Translations under genes and position numbers: made by a program
Notes under the pieces: model-generated
The model's database searches: none
What the model saw: only the letters and a program-made list of their open reading frames with translations
Told to the model about the DNA's origin: nothing
Origin: Plutella xylostella
Lineage: Eukaryota > Arthropoda > Insecta > Lepidoptera > Plutellidae
Direction of reading: 5' to 3'
Assembly: GCF_932276165.1 (NCBI RefSeq)
Contig: NC_064009.1
Span: forward strand, 10,664,001 to 10,728,000
Length of the DNA: 64,000 bases
Shown here: one piece after another, positions 43,052 to 55,614 of the stretch
Numbering within the stretch: position 1 is the stretch's first letter
Layout: each line of letters opens with the position of its first letter

Positions 43052-44546
43052 ATCACGCACCGCGCGGGCCCCGGGCTCCACCAATCAGCATCAGGTATTC
43101 GGGACACCAGTTAAGGCTAATGGTAAGGAAGGATTCTTCCTGATTGAGGTTGAAATGGTGTGAAAATTTTAAGTTCTTTTATAATTATAAAGATTCCTGT
43201 ATGACTTGCTTTTTGTGAATTTTGCTGAGTTTTTTTGCAAATGTGTCGGTTTGTTTATCAAAGGTGCGACGGTAATGTAATTAATTAATTATGATATTAA
43301 CTCCTATCTTACCTACTTCTAAGCAAGTAACCACAAAAAATCAAGGGTCTTCTACCGCTATTCTTTAGCCTTAGTAGCACAGATTACGATAGTTAGTCCA
43401 ATCATATATTTGGGACAGTTGTTTTATCAGAAGCACCGGCGGCGGTGGACGTCGTGAGCGCCTATCGCCACACGACGGCTGCAGGCTCTATGTACTTAGA
43501 ATAATACGAGTAGTTTAGCCAATCCAATACGACCTAGATACATGGAATAATTGTTGTAAGAAAAAAGTAAAGTCTGTTCTAAAAATTGTTTGAATTAAAT
43601 CTAAATCTCGATGAAATAATGGGTAAAAAGGTTATTATTAAGCTAATAGAATATGCTGATAATAAGCTACAACAAATTGCACGACGATTTAAGATCACAG
43701 CGGATAGCATTTTAACAATATTAAATAATAACATGGAGAAAATAAGATATATGTGAGAATAGCGATCCTCTCATCTCAACGTAACGTTACGATTATAATA
43801 CCATCAGCGAGTAATGTGCTTGAATTACTTTAATACCAACACCACGCCACTACCTCTGGGGAATGTGCTTCTAGTCTACATACACTATGTGCTATAGACA
43901 CGTCAAAGGTTTAATTAAAAATAACTTATGTTAATTTATACTAATAATACCAAGTAGAATATGAAATTAGATGTAGAATAAAATAACACTTGTAGAACTT
44001 TTAATTAGGCATATGTTTTTTATTGTTAGCAAATCAAGTATTGACAATGATTCCCCAGGAAAACTAGCGGGGCAATTGGCACTTCTGTTTCATCATCATC
44101 ATCATCATCATCATCAACTCCTAATCATCCACTGCTCAAGGATCGCCACACTCTTGTGTTTAAAAACTATTGCCAATTATTCACAGTGTCGTTTAACATC
44201 TAAATAAAGTATAATTTACTGGCGATACCGGAATAAGATATTTCACAGAAGACGACTGATCAACACGATAAGTGGTCGCTGATTAATTCGTCGAAGTGAA
44301 TTATCGGACGCAATTAAATGGCGTCTAAAGTCTAGACCACCGGCAATAAATATAAGGATATAAAATAAAATATACAACAGAAACGAACACACTGATTGAT
44401 TTGGAAATTTGGTTCTACAATGAAGTAAAAATTAAGTTCGTTTAGGTGAGGATAGTGGAGGAATAAATATTGTTAGCTAGCGTTATCGATGTACTATTTG
44501 CTTTAGCTGATAATGATGGTGATAACAATATTATAGGTAGGTACGT
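43052..44546. other. Non-coding stretch, no gene recognised
   Basis: AT-rich sequence without a supported gene; includes the CAT microsatellite listed separately. Confidence 0.3.
44091..44116. repeat. (CAT)n microsatellite
   Basis: An uninterrupted CAT run of between eight and nine units; it explains the polyhistidine in the overlapping short frame. Confidence 0.95.
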
Positions 44547-44670
44547 TAAGGGTGGGTTGCACCATTTAACTTTAACTATTACAAACGTCAAATCCCTTGA
44601 CGAGAGAGATCAATCTTCAAGGGATTTGACGTTTGTAATAGTTAAAGTTAAATGGTGCAACCCACCCTAA
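44547..44670. mobile_element. 118-bp foldback MITE with perfect 51-bp arms
   Basis: Arms 44550-44600 and 44617-44667 are exact reverse complements (outer bases GGGTGGGTTGCACCATTTAA) around a 16-nt loop. TAA flanks both sides (44547-44549 and 44668-44670), like the 3-bp TWA duplication of PIF/Harbinger-type elements. A frame through it is a by-product of the palindrome. Confidence 0.9.
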
Positions 44671-46918
44671 GTATATAAAATGTGCCTATTCCACTGATTC
44701 TGAATGACTGCCGGCTCAGTCAGCACAGCGTATTTAGAAACGAGTAGCTATTTTTCATTGCTCGCGAGTGAGTTAATTAGTTTTGTTTTCTAAATGTTTG
44801 GTTTACAAAAAAGATATTGTACATAATGTAGTTTTTGTATTTGGAAGCGCGGCCACATTTTGTTCGTAAAAAGTGTCCGCAGGAAGGATATCGAATAACT
44901 TTACATAATTATCATTCGCATTGAAGAAACAACTTTGTATTTAAATGAGCGGACTCAAATTATACGTAGTTTCATTAAAATAAACAGAAAACATACGCAT
45001 GCATACGAAACACTAGTTAACAGGGACTCATGCCTTAAAAGAACAAAGCCTAATTTAAATATTTTTAAGATTTAGAAAAGGAGAAATTAGTAGGTACCAA
45101 ATGTTTTACTAACATGGTTAGTGGTGTTTACCTATGTATGGCCAAGCAATGTTTTTGTCTTAGAACAAATAATCAATTATCCAACAAATTAGGCTACTGG
45201 TAAACTCAGTCATTATAATAAGATCCGGTGGAGTAATATTGAAAAAAATATAGATGGACAGAGTCCACTAGACTCTTTAATACTCCTATTTCATTTTTAG
45301 CATTATCTTATTTAGGGAACCATAGAGGAACAGTCAGTCAATATGAGAATGGGAACCCAAATGGTTTCCGCCGAAGCAGCACCAGAGGCCACAGAGCAGC
45401 AATGGCAGTGGCAGTCGCGTGGTGCCTGATCCAAGACTTGAACTGAACGCGGGATGGAGTGGAAATATTGTATTATATTAACGAATTACCTTTGTAACTA
45501 CTGAACTATATGTTCTCAACTTCCCACTCAAACTTTAACACCATCCAAATTATCCGCATTTAGTAACTTTAAGGATGTCTTGAGATGTCTCCTCTTGTTT
45601 CTGTCCTACACACGACTAGTAGATGAAACTCATACAGTTGGTATCCTTAGCAGCGCGAAGACGAGCCCAAAGCCTGCTGTCTCCGATACCTCTCCACTCG
45701 GTCCACCTCCCTTGCCCGGTGCACTATAATTACTGGCGATCAATGTCGGCACGCGTTATTGAAAGCCTGCGGGGGGCGGGGGGCGGGGGACATTACCGTG
45801 ATGGAGTAGTAATTTGACTGATCGCACGCCAGACACCGGCCATCAGGCAATCACGACCCGCGTAAACACGTCTTAGTGTCTGCGCACCGCCGCGTGGTTC
45901 GCATACCAGACGGTAAATGGGTAATGAGTGGTGATGAGTTGATGACTGGTTTGGTCGGGCTCACGGTGACTGTTGCAGAGGCAGAAGATTCAATTAGACA
46001 AATGATAACCTGCCTGAAACCTCCAGTTGCAACAACCCACAATAAACACCCATAAAAACATAATATAATTGATAATATAACTAATCGCATGAGATGGAAC
46101 GATTTATAAAATAGCAAATATTCATAAAACTAAAACTTTATTCATCTCTAAAATTGGGATTAGAAGCAATAAAGATCGAGAACAATAAAATGGAGTTAGG
46201 CTAGCCAAAGGCTATAAAGAACTAGGTCTATTCATGACAATTAAAATGCCTAGGCAGGGTTCCTGCAGTTGAATCGCTATTCATTATAGCACAAAATTTT
46301 AACGAAATACGGTTATGACTATACGTATAAATTAAAGTCGTTTCACTTAAATATAAAACAACGTTCGTATCGTTATTTATCTGAAGCAGTGGGAATAGAA
46401 ATAAATATTTCCTTACGTTCAAAAATCGCTTAAAAACTGTCGGACTACATTTATGGGTTTATAATCTCATTAACAGACAAGTTTTATTGTTTTTATTTAA
46501 ATGTAAAACCGAAATGGATATGCCAATTAAAAATGGTAGTAAAATGTTTTATGGCCTGCTCTAGGAGGCCCCCTACTGACATGTCGTACCACCAACCAAG
46601 CTAACTAAAAAGCTTTTCCACATCGAGTGAATACAACAATCTTATTTGTTCTATGCGGTTTATACCAGGTTTAACGGATGCCTAATATTTATCATCTTAT
46701 AGTTGCATAAGTTATTTGACAGCGCTTATATAGGTAGCTTAAGTACCTACATAGTAGCGATTCTGAAACCCTAGAATTTTATTTTAGTACCTACAGTGAA
46801 AACATTATGTTAGAGGTATATGGAAAATGTGATTTAACTGATGTCGAACAAAGCAAACCTATTACATTCTGGCATTAATAAAATAAATTTGGTGCCTTCA
46901 GATTCGCTTCTATGTAAT
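44671..46918. other. Non-coding stretch, no gene recognised
   Basis: No supported gene. A G-rich run at 45771-45789 (GGGGGGCGGGGGGCGGGGG) stands out from the AT-rich surroundings. Confidence 0.3.
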
Positions 46919-47072
46919 TTAGTGCCAATTTCTCCATTCTCGGTTAGAGCATAACCAGGGAGTAGTGGTTAACTTTTGCCACATCTGTCATGAATTTTAT
47001 ATGGAGATGACGTTTAATTTATAAATCAATCCCTGTCGGTTAGATAACCGACAATGGAGAAATTGGCACTTA
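46919..47072. mobile_element. MITE, family M2, copy 1, TTA target duplication
   Basis: Inverted termini GTGCCAATTTCTCCATT (46922) and its complement (ending 47069) continue with CGGTTA-containing segments for about 40 bp. TTA lies on each side (46919-46921 and 47070-47072). The second copy is at about 58463-58622. The 3-bp TTA duplication suggests a PIF/Harbinger-type non-autonomous element. Confidence 0.85.
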
Positions 47073-47350
47073 ATCAACCCGGGTTAACCAGCCTCTTCTT
47101 ACCAAATTATTAAATACAAAACTATATTTGGTAAATATGCGTAAATGTCTACCTGTGAGGTCCAATAACTTTATTGTTATAGATACAGTTTACTGCGCAA
47201 ATATACCTTCTATAAACTCGTAACTTTATGTTTATTGCGTAGTTTAAAGCTTAATGAATGTAAGATGATAACTCTGTGCTTGCGAATATAAGACAAGGTT
47301 CTGAAATGTGGATATAATGCTTTAGGGGTATAATATTATTTAAAAAAAAA

Positions 47351-47592
47351 TGTGGGGACATCTCACACACGGCCATCCGACCCCAAGCTAGGCAGAACCT
47401 GTGTTATGGGTGTCCGACAGCTGATATATCTACACAAATACATACATAGATATATAGTTAATATAAATATCAACACCCAAGACCCGAGTACAAATATATA
47501 TCTTTAAACAAATATCTGCCCCAGCCGGGAATCGAACCCGGGACTTTCGGCATAGCAGTCAGGGCCACTAACCACTACGCCATTCGACCGTC
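47351..47592 (-). mobile_element. tRNA-derived SINE on the minus strand
   Basis: On the - strand the head has A-box TGGCGTAGTGG and B-box GGTTCGATTCC and is tRNA-like over about 75 bp. A body of about 165 bp follows, ending GGGATGTCCCCACA-like next to a homopolymer run. It is a family I recognise from moth genomes, not a functional tRNA gene. I could not confirm a target duplication. Confidence 0.82.
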
Positions 47593-49742
47593 TAAATTAT
47601 GCCTATTTGTACTTTATTTCACAGGTAAAGAACTAATTAGTGTGCAAAGAAATGCTTAAATCTAAACAAAATTATCTGCTATCGAATATATTGACATGTA
47701 GAGCATACAATTTTTTGCAAAGATTAGCACAGATTACATACAACCTCGGCCCGTGGGTCTCAAATTCTATATTTGGTTTGAATGGCGAAAAGTGGGTGCT
47801 GCAAATCATGAAAGTTCTCGTCGAAATATGCAGATAACATTATACAGAGACGGGGACTGCAAGCAATGCATTTCCTACTATAATACACGTCTGAACTTTG
47901 CGCACTGAACAATCGCTTTCGCCGTTGGATTCCGCGGCCGGCGCTCCATTGATTCTCCCCGCGTCGTGGAGACATGGGGCCAACGTTGGCACAGAGATGT
48001 CTTGATAAAGGGTTTCTAAATAGAAACGTCGGCCGGGGAATGTCCCGGAGAAACCGAGGGCAGGAGATGAGTCACGACCGATGAGACAATGTTCGCGCGG
48101 GATAATGTCGCGCTTATCTCGCAGCCAACTGTTTGTACCATAATAGTTTACCGCGTATTAGCTGATACTATACAGCTTGGTCGCGAAGGTAGAAGCAAGG
48201 AGTAAATAGCACTGTTGATACAAGGTGGAATTTTATTAGTGACGTTCCCGTTGCCAAACCCAATCTGAAGTTGTGAAGAAACCCACCTGACAAAATATAG
48301 GTATACTTAAAAAAAAAAGTGGCGAAAAATCCAAAACGCGTACGTCAGGTAGGTTAGGGAAATAAAATAACGGAACTATGATTCCAAAGGGGATACCTCA
48401 GTGCACTCATCGTGCCGGCTCCCGAAGCCGCTCGGTGACGGTACAATCCGGCCACTTCACAAGAAACTCCTAACGAACCGCCGAACTAACAAAGCTATCG
48501 TTTAAACCCCCATTTGACATTAAAAGTTCCCAATTAAGGGCATGCGGCTCCGATAAAGCCAGAAGGTAGCGGACTCCCATGCCCTAAGGCCTTCCATTCT
48601 CAAACTTAATTAACCGACGAATTGTGTTTTTAAACCTAACGACTATTTCCAAAAGGTTATGCTCACAGTAGTTTCAACTCAAATCTAAGTACAGTATACA
48701 TCGTAGTGTTTAATTTTAACAGTTTCGTGGAAAATTGTTGCGAGTTACGCAAGACTGTTTTAAATTGTTTTTCTTGGCTAGGTTATTGTTTGTTACCGAA
48801 ATAGCATATCGATGCAAATGACTCACTATTTATGGAAGCCAAATAAGCATTATACTGTACGAATGAAATTGCAATCACATAAGTACAATATAAGACATAG
48901 CTTATGTCTTGCACGTCCTGTCGACTTTTTACGGACATTCCATTGACATATATATTACTGCGTAAGGACAGGCCAAACCACTTAAGAAAATGGCACCCGC
49001 GCGTTGGCCCTAAAATAGACATTTTAGGGCCAACGGTCCTCAGTCGACAGTTGTCTGTGACGGAGAGATGAGTCTTTGTTTCTTGTGATAAATATGCCTA
49101 TTTTGTTGTGAAAGGCTACAAAAACTATGATACGAAGGTGAAAAAGGAATATGGAATATCGTATCATCCTTAATTAATAAATAAACACATTTTAAAGCGA
49201 TAATTATTTTACTACCAAAGTCTACAATGGCCGCACGATGTAACCTTGTACGGACGTCCGCATGCAACTCACTCATATTATTATGTACCTACTGTCCGGT
49301 GACGGTAAAATATGAACGCACGTACAAGATTGCGTCGTCAGGATAAGTAGCTCGGCTCTGACATAGTTCCAAGTAGTTCCAACAAATTATGACAGATGGC
49401 AGTTATTTTGCTTGTATGAAGAAGGTTTGAGCAAAATGATCTGAAGGGCGTATCCTTCCTTTTGAAATCATTGGGACATTCATTGCAAAGAAAGGGTTTT
49501 CTCAAAAAAATAAAGCACTTTAGTTTAGAGAATACCTGAGATTATGTCTTTCACAAGTAATTCAATACCTACCCCGCCAACCAATAGGTACACGTAGCTA
49601 GAAAAAATAGTGCTTTAATAGGTAAAGTAAAGCCGTGCTATTTGCCTAGTTCCTCCCAGCTCCAGGTCCGTTAGTCGCCCCGCGCGCCGATATACTCGAC
49701 GATTTAATTAACGTATTGTGAGCTTCTGCTATTAACGTGCAT
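47593..49742. other. Non-coding stretch with GC-rich blocks
   Basis: No supported gene. Blocks at 47880-48160 and 48390-48600 are GC richer than their flanks and could be regulatory. The hairpin at 49002-49035 is listed separately. Confidence 0.3.
49002..49035. repeat. Perfect 15-bp hairpin
   Basis: CGTTGGCCCTAAAAT and its exact complement (49021-49035) are separated by AGAC. Could be a relic of a foldback element; function unknown. Confidence 0.85.
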
Positions 49743-52056
49743 GCCGTTAAGGCACATTCAAAAGAAAGATGAACACCTTATAACTTATAAAAGTGGTCAA
49801 CATGCAACACAGATAGACTACATGTTAACCAGAAGAACTGATATTAAAAAAGTCAAGGATTGTAAAGTTATACCCGGGGAGCCTCTAACTAGTCAACATA
49901 GATTATTAGTCGTAGAATTAGATATTGATCTCAATAGAATTAATTATAGGCAAAAACATGTACCAAAGACCAAATGGTGGCTACTGCAAAATGAAAATTT
50001 TGCAGCAGATTTTAAAGATAGAATAGTAAGAAAAATTAGAGAAGTAGAATTTAATGAAAACATAACTGTGGATGATGATTGGAATGTCATCGCCAATACC
50101 ATAAGAGAATCGGCAAAGACTGTACTGGGAGAGACAAAAGGAGTCAAGAAGATAGAAAAGGAAACATGGTGGTGGAATGCAGAAGTACAGAGGGCCTTGA
50201 AAGACAAAAAGAATGCATTTAAAAATTGGCAAGAAGAACTAACAGATGACCAATTAAGAGCAGAGAAAAGGCAAATATATCAGCTTATGAAGAAGAAGTC
50301 TAAAACATCTGTGTCAAGGATTGCAAGGTCCCAAGTACAAGAAGAACTGTATAAACAACTTGAAAAGCCGGAAGGACAGAAAGCGCTATTTAGATTAGCG
50401 CGTAATAGGGAAAGAAATGCAAAAGATATGATTCAGATACGATGTATGAAAGATGAGAATGGAAGAGTATTAACAAAAGATGAAGAAATAAAGGTGAGAT
50501 GGAAGAATTACTTTGAACAATTGCTGAATGTAGAGAATGATAGAGTTGGTTTACCGGAACCGCAGGGCCTTAATTTAGGAATGGTAGATAAGATTAATGA
50601 ATGGGAAGTCAAGCTTGCATTACGAAAAATGGGTAATGGGAAGGCTGTTGGCCCAGATAACATACCTGTAGAAGTTTGGAAATTATTGGGAGATGATGGT
50701 ATTTATTGGTTGACCTATCTTTTCAATAAAATCTTCGCAGAGGAGTCAATACCAACTGATTGGAGAGGGAGTTATCTGGTGCCAATTTATAAGGAGAAAG
50801 GAGATATTCAAGATTGCGGAAATTACAGGGGAATTAAGTTGATGGCACACACGATGAAATTGTATGAGAAGGTTATCGAAAGTAGGATTAGGAGGGAGTC
50901 GACAGTATCGGCAAACCAGTTTGGCTTCATGCCTGGAAGGAGTACAACGGACGCCATATTCGCAGTGAGACAATTGATGGAAAAGTTTCGAGCTGTACAA
51001 AGAAACCTGCATATGGTGTTCATTGACCTTGAGAAGGCTTACGATCGAGTCCCGAGAGACCTGTTGTGGCGGTGCTTGCAGAACAAGGGTGTACCCGTAA
51101 AGTACATAAGTATTGTTCAGGACATGTACGCAGGTGCCAACACACAGGTCCGCACCGCAGTCGGGGTCACCGACAGGTTCGAGGTCAGAGTAGGCGTGCA
51201 CCAGGGTTCATCCCTGAGTCCATACCTATTTTTATTGGTAATGGATGCATTAACATCTGCAATTCAGAAGGAGGCGCCCTGGTGCATGCTCTTTGCAGAC
51301 GACATCGTGCTTGTCGATGAGAGTGGGGATGAATTACAGGTGCAACTGAACCAGTGGCGAGATACCCTAGAGAGTGTGGGATTGAGACTGAGTAGGACCA
51401 AAACAGAATATATGTTCTGTCAATTCGGAGGGCCTACTTCAGCTGCGTCGATATCTCTGGGTACCTCGCCACTGGCAGTAGGTGAGGATTTCCGATACCT
51501 CGGCTCCCTTCTACAGAGTGATGGAAGTATTGACAGGGATGTGACGAGACGAATGAATGCAGGATGGATGAAATGGAAACAACTCACCGGCACGACGTGT
51601 GATCGCAAGATGCCAATTAAGATCAAAGGCAAAATATATAAAAGCGTCATAAGGCCGGTGATGTTGTATGGGGCTGAGTGCTGGGCAACCAAAGTATGCG
51701 ATGAGAAAAGGATGCATGTGACAGAGATGCGAATGTTGAGATGGATGTGTGGTGTTACAAGAAAAGATAGAATACGAAATGAGTATGTAAGGGGAAGTAT
51801 GAAAGTGGCTCCTATAGTGGAAAAGATGAAAAGCCATCGTCTTTCTTGGTTTGGGCATGTCATGAGAAGAGAAGATGATTATGTGACAAAGAAAGTGTTG
51901 GAAATGAGACCCGAAGGAAGGCGCAAGAGAGGAAGACCAAGAAAGACGTGGCTTGATTGCGTGAAAGAAAATATGAGAGAGTGTGGAGTGAATGAGGAAA
52001 TGACAGAGGATAGGGTAAAATGGCGTGACATGACCAACAAAGCCGACCCTAAATAA
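49741..52056 (+). CDS. RTE-type reverse transcriptase, endonuclease truncated
   Basis: An uninterrupted frame of 771 codons, but only from 49758 onward is it element sequence; the ATG at 49741 and the first codons come from the target site. Residues 6-65 are the last part of the AP-endonuclease (QHATQIDYMLTRR, LTSQHRLLVVEL). RT follows with NGKAVGPDNIPVEVWKLL, YRGIKLMAHTMKLYEKV, NQFGFMPGRSTTDAI, FIDLEKAYDRVPRDLL, VHQGSSLSPYLF and FADD (518-521). The C-terminal region WFGHVMRREDDYVTKKVLEM...GRRKRGRPRKTW is typical of RTE/BovB-like proteins. The catalytic endonuclease half is missing, so it is not autonomous. Confidence 0.93.
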   Translation: MPLRHIQKKDEHLITYKSGQHATQIDYMLTRRTDIKKVKDCKVIPGEPLTSQHRLLVVELDIDLNRINYRQKHVPKTKWWLLQNENFAADFKDRIVRKIREVEFNENITVDDDWNVIANTIRESAKTVLGETKGVKKIEKETWWWNAEVQRALKDKKNAFKNWQEELTDDQLRAEKRQIYQLMKKKSKTSVSRIARSQVQEELYKQLEKPEGQKALFRLARNRERNAKDMIQIRCMKDENGRVLTKDEEIKVRWKNYFEQLLNVENDRVGLPEPQGLNLGMVDKINEWEVKLALRKMGNGKAVGPDNIPVEVWKLLGDDGIYWLTYLFNKIFAEESIPTDWRGSYLVPIYKEKGDIQDCGNYRGIKLMAHTMKLYEKVIESRIRRESTVSANQFGFMPGRSTTDAIFAVRQLMEKFRAVQRNLHMVFIDLEKAYDRVPRDLLWRCLQNKGVPVKYISIVQDMYAGANTQVRTAVGVTDRFEVRVGVHQGSSLSPYLFLLVMDALTSAIQKEAPWCMLFADDIVLVDESGDELQVQLNQWRDTLESVGLRLSRTKTEYMFCQFGGPTSAASISLGTSPLAVGEDFRYLGSLLQSDGSIDRDVTRRMNAGWMKWKQLTGTTCDRKMPIKIKGKIYKSVIRPVMLYGAECWATKVCDEKRMHVTEMRMLRWMCGVTRKDRIRNEYVRGSMKVAPIVEKMKSHRLSWFGHVMRREDDYVTKKVLEMRPEGRRKRGRPRKTWLDCVKENMRECGVNEEMTEDRVKWRDMTNKADPK

Positions 52057-52098
52057 GGATAAGGCAAGGAAGAAGAAGAAGAAGCCGTTAAGGCACAT
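49743..52098 (+). mobile_element. 5'-truncated RTE-type LINE with 15-bp target duplication
   Basis: GCCGTTAAGGCACAT lies at 49743-49757 and again at 52084-52098. The element body (49758-52083) starts inside the endonuclease domain and ends just after the stop codon with GGATAAGGCAAGGAAGAAG and an (AAG)n tail, as RTE elements do. The perfect duplication and intact frame show a recent insertion. Confidence 0.96.
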
Positions 52099-52919
52099 GT
52101 CGTGTGAGGCGGGCCCCGAGTTTTAGCACTAGTTATTATTCTGTGGTTTTAGCAGGGTTTCTAGGTCTAGCCGTATGAAAGTAGAGGAAAATCCGATTCC
52201 GCTGATTTGCAGTCCATGTCCGATTTCACACGCATCACGTGTTTACAAGTTATAAATTGCATCCGAAATCGCGAATAGTTGCTCGGTCCGACCATACTAA
52301 TTAACTTGTTTTTTTTTTGTTTAATGTAGTGTAAACCTCCTGAATTGTTGGATGCTGATGAAGGAATTGGTCCCAAAAGATCTACGGAAATCGAGCTAAC
52401 AACAACGAAAAAAGAATCAGCGAGAAAAACTCATACTGAAATATCTTTATGACTAGCACTCTGAACAGCTTTAGATATTATTTTAAAAAGTAAGTGCTGT
52501 TAAAATGATAACCATGTACCCAAATAAAAACTATATACCCTAATATGAACCCAAATAAAAACCGGGTAATAAAAGGTTATACACTAGCTGAAAGATAAAA
52601 TTCGCGTCCCGCGTTTGATTTGTCCAAATAAGAATTCTAAACAAGTCTTCTCCTTAACTGTGCCTCTGGATAAGGCTTAAACCCCAGCCATTATTATTCA
52701 CCTCTAGGGTTTCAGCTCGATAAGGGATTACAGCACATTATTATGCACCGGCTAGGGTTTCGGAGAGCAGCCCGTTCGTCAATTAAGGTATCGTCCGGCG
52801 CATCTTCCGCCATTCAAGACTTTACACAATGCCCGGAAAATAATGAGTCGAGCTTAGGACTAGGACGTTGTGGAGTACATTGCTTGCCTATTTATTAGAG
52901 ACTAGAGGAGCTAGACAAT
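52099..52919. other. Non-coding stretch, no gene recognised
   Basis: No supported gene; spacer between the RTE insertion and a hAT-type MITE. Confidence 0.3.
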
Positions 52920-53413
52920 GTTGCAAGTAGGGCATGCAATACCGGTAATATTTTCAATACCGGTATTGAGTTACGGTATTAGAACTCAATACCGGGATCC
53001 CGGTATTAATACCGGTATTAGACTTCCTTGTTATAAATGGCATATATTTTGTTTAAAAGTTGTCTAGGGCAAAATACAACAAGAAAAAGCAATAAAATTG
53101 TGTATTATGTAATATTTTTAACGAGAATTGAGTATTACAGTTAAAATTTTAGAACGCATGGACAACAAGTAGGTTTCCAAAGGCCGAAAACCGCATGTAA
53201 CGGTTGAAAACAAGTGCACTTTCATAGTATATAGGAGCACAAGGCTAACTATATCTTATTCGCTTGATTTATAGCCTCAAAAATGTCCGATTCCGGTATT
53301 ACTTCAATACCGGTATTAACTTTCAATACCGGTATTGAAAAAGCGTGGATTTTGTCCGGGATCCCGGTATTACTTAATACCGGTATTGCGGTATTGCATG
53401 CCCTAGTTGCAAG
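52920..53413. mobile_element. hAT-type MITE with 8-bp target duplication
   Basis: GTTGCAAG lies on both sides (52920-52927 and 53406-53413). The 478-bp element starts TAGGGCATGCAATACCG and ends with its exact complement, the TAGGG...CCCTA form common in hAT elements. Both subterminal regions contain the palindrome AATACCGGTATT (five perfect copies in all) and CCGGGATCCCGG (once each side). The AT-rich core has no transposase frame. Confidence 0.93.
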
Positions 53414-55614
53414 TTGAGGGAAATTGAAGATCTCTATTAATAAACGTTGGATTACCTTACGAACAAAGGTGACGAAATCTGTAGGTAAGTTATACATTAT
53501 ATAAAATATATAACTTCACACTTGAAACTGAAACGATCATCGTACTTTCAGGGATACCATACGAAATCCCATTATTATGTTAGATTTGATTGGTTCCTTA
53601 CAACAAAAAGTTTTATACAAGCATATACTTACCTACCTATACACATTTAAAATACCCACCTATCGATAACTCTAATACATTATTTTTATTCGGCTATAGT
53701 TTTTGTAATGACTGTGTAGCCAAAATAAATAAATATGATATATTACCTATATTATTAATTGTATATAAGTTTTTTTTATTGATTGATTAAATACCTAATT
53801 TTAATTACTTTGTTATTTAATATATTTTTTTAGTTAATTTTGGATGGTATGAATTTGGCCTCACCTAAAAATTAGCGCACAGGCATGAAGTCACTGCATT
53901 ATGGTGAGCAGAGGGCATTTTTCATTACCAAAGTAGCCTCATTATAATTTTATTTGTTTGTACATAAAATTACATTTTTAAAGGATAGGATATTACGTAT
54001 TATCTATCTTTTGATGTATAGTGTTAACAAATGTGAGAACTAAACAAGAACATGAGGGCATAAAATGAGGTTAAATTATTAAATCTGCACATTATTTTTC
54101 AGTCACTTTCCCCATATTTTTCACAAAGCTGGTGTTGAATACATACTCCTTTACTTTTTTTGGTAATATATTACTGATATTTTAACATACAGTGTTTTAA
54201 TATACTTCTACTTTTAAAATAATTGTTGGTGTGGTGAAAGAGCAGGGTACCTAGTAATACAGGTTACCACCTAGTACAAGGGTCCTTGCCATTTTTGTAA
54301 TGATTTGTCAGTAACAATAAATTCATTTTCATTTTAATTTTTAATTTTCATATAGTTCATAACCAATGAGTAAGCTCCTGCAACCACCCTCAACATAATC
54401 TTTTCTCTTGTGTGTGGCTGTTCTGCTGTAATGTATTCAACCATCTCTTTATCTATCCATGATGCCTCATATTGCCATATTTTAAAACACAGGACTGATA
54501 AATTATGATGATTACGCCACCATGGTAGAGACAAGACATTTTTTAAACAACAAATAGAATGTAGTTATTCTAAAATGGATGGATGAGGAGTTTCTTTAGC
54601 CATTTCTTTCCTCCTTAATGACAGGGCCTTTGTGAAATGGTGGTAGATTATGACTTTTGACTAGTAATTCTAATATTCTACGTCGAAAAAATAAACAATT
54701 TCATTTCATTTAATTTCAATGTTCACTTAGTGATTTTCACGAGAGCTAAGTGGAATGTTTTATATAAGTGGAAGTAAAGATGTGATATAGGATTAGTATT
54801 ATCACTGCTCAACGCTTTTCTGTTGGTGTTAGCAAGCAGAACTAAGTAAGAAGAATCTTCATAATAATATTTGTTACACACCAACATAGTGTATGTCATC
54901 AAGGTGAAATGATAAGCCACTAAGGACTAGGACGTGAACCAGACGTGTACCAGTGATATTCCAATATAAATAAGTATTACTGACGCGAACACCATCAGGG
55001 TTATAATAAACAGTACTTAATTACTTACCAGTTATTAGATGCAGGAGAGGTGCAGTTTAATATGTTGACTACCACAATAACATAACTAACTCTATTGTAA
55101 CAGTAAAAATATAATAAATAATAAAAATAAATGAAAAATCACTTATATTTGTTTACGTTACGATTGACTTGTTGACATTGACAGATTGATAGTTTTAATA
55201 ACGTTCCATTATTGTTAAATAATAATAAACTTGCTTTCGAAATAAAAAGATCTTGCAAGAAAGTAAATCTATTATAATAGTGAAAATTAAGCTTATTATT
55301 TAGGCAATCAGTATGGCAACTTAAGCACTCCTTGAAAGCTGGCTATGGCCTTTGAAAGAAAATTGTATCAAGGTTGTTTTGGTGTAACGAAACGCTTTTT
55401 ATGGCGGTCCGTTCCATTTTACATAATAGTGATGTGCTACCATTACATCGATAAAAAAACTATACGTACTGTGTGATGTGTGATGACTTGACTCTAGAAG
55501 GTATTTATAAAAAACAAAAACTATAGGGGATGAATGGTTAATATCCAAATTATTATTAGGTTTGTATTAAAATCTAAGTATTCATAGAATTATAGTAGTC
55601 ATCAATTGATGTTT
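53414..55614. other. Non-coding stretch with LINE tail fragments
   Basis: No gene. Segments ending near 54330 (AACAATAAATTCATTTTCAT) and near 54710 (AAAATAAACAATTTCATTTC) look like 3' ends of non-LTR elements on the + strand. The second is preceded by TGAAATGGTGGTAGATTATG, a sequence I associate with moth LINE 3' UTRs. No reverse transcriptase frame remains. Confidence 0.35.

Noticed and set aside
44470..44670. 66-residue frame
   Set aside because: It reads through both arms of a perfect inverted repeat; the peptide is a product of the palindrome.
47516..47592. Minus-strand tRNA gene
   Set aside because: The cloverleaf-like part continues into a SINE body of a family common in moths.
51420..52098. 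Long minus-strand frames of up to 195 codons
   Set aside because: They are antisense to the RTE reverse transcriptase frame, which has clear motifs and a proper 3' end.
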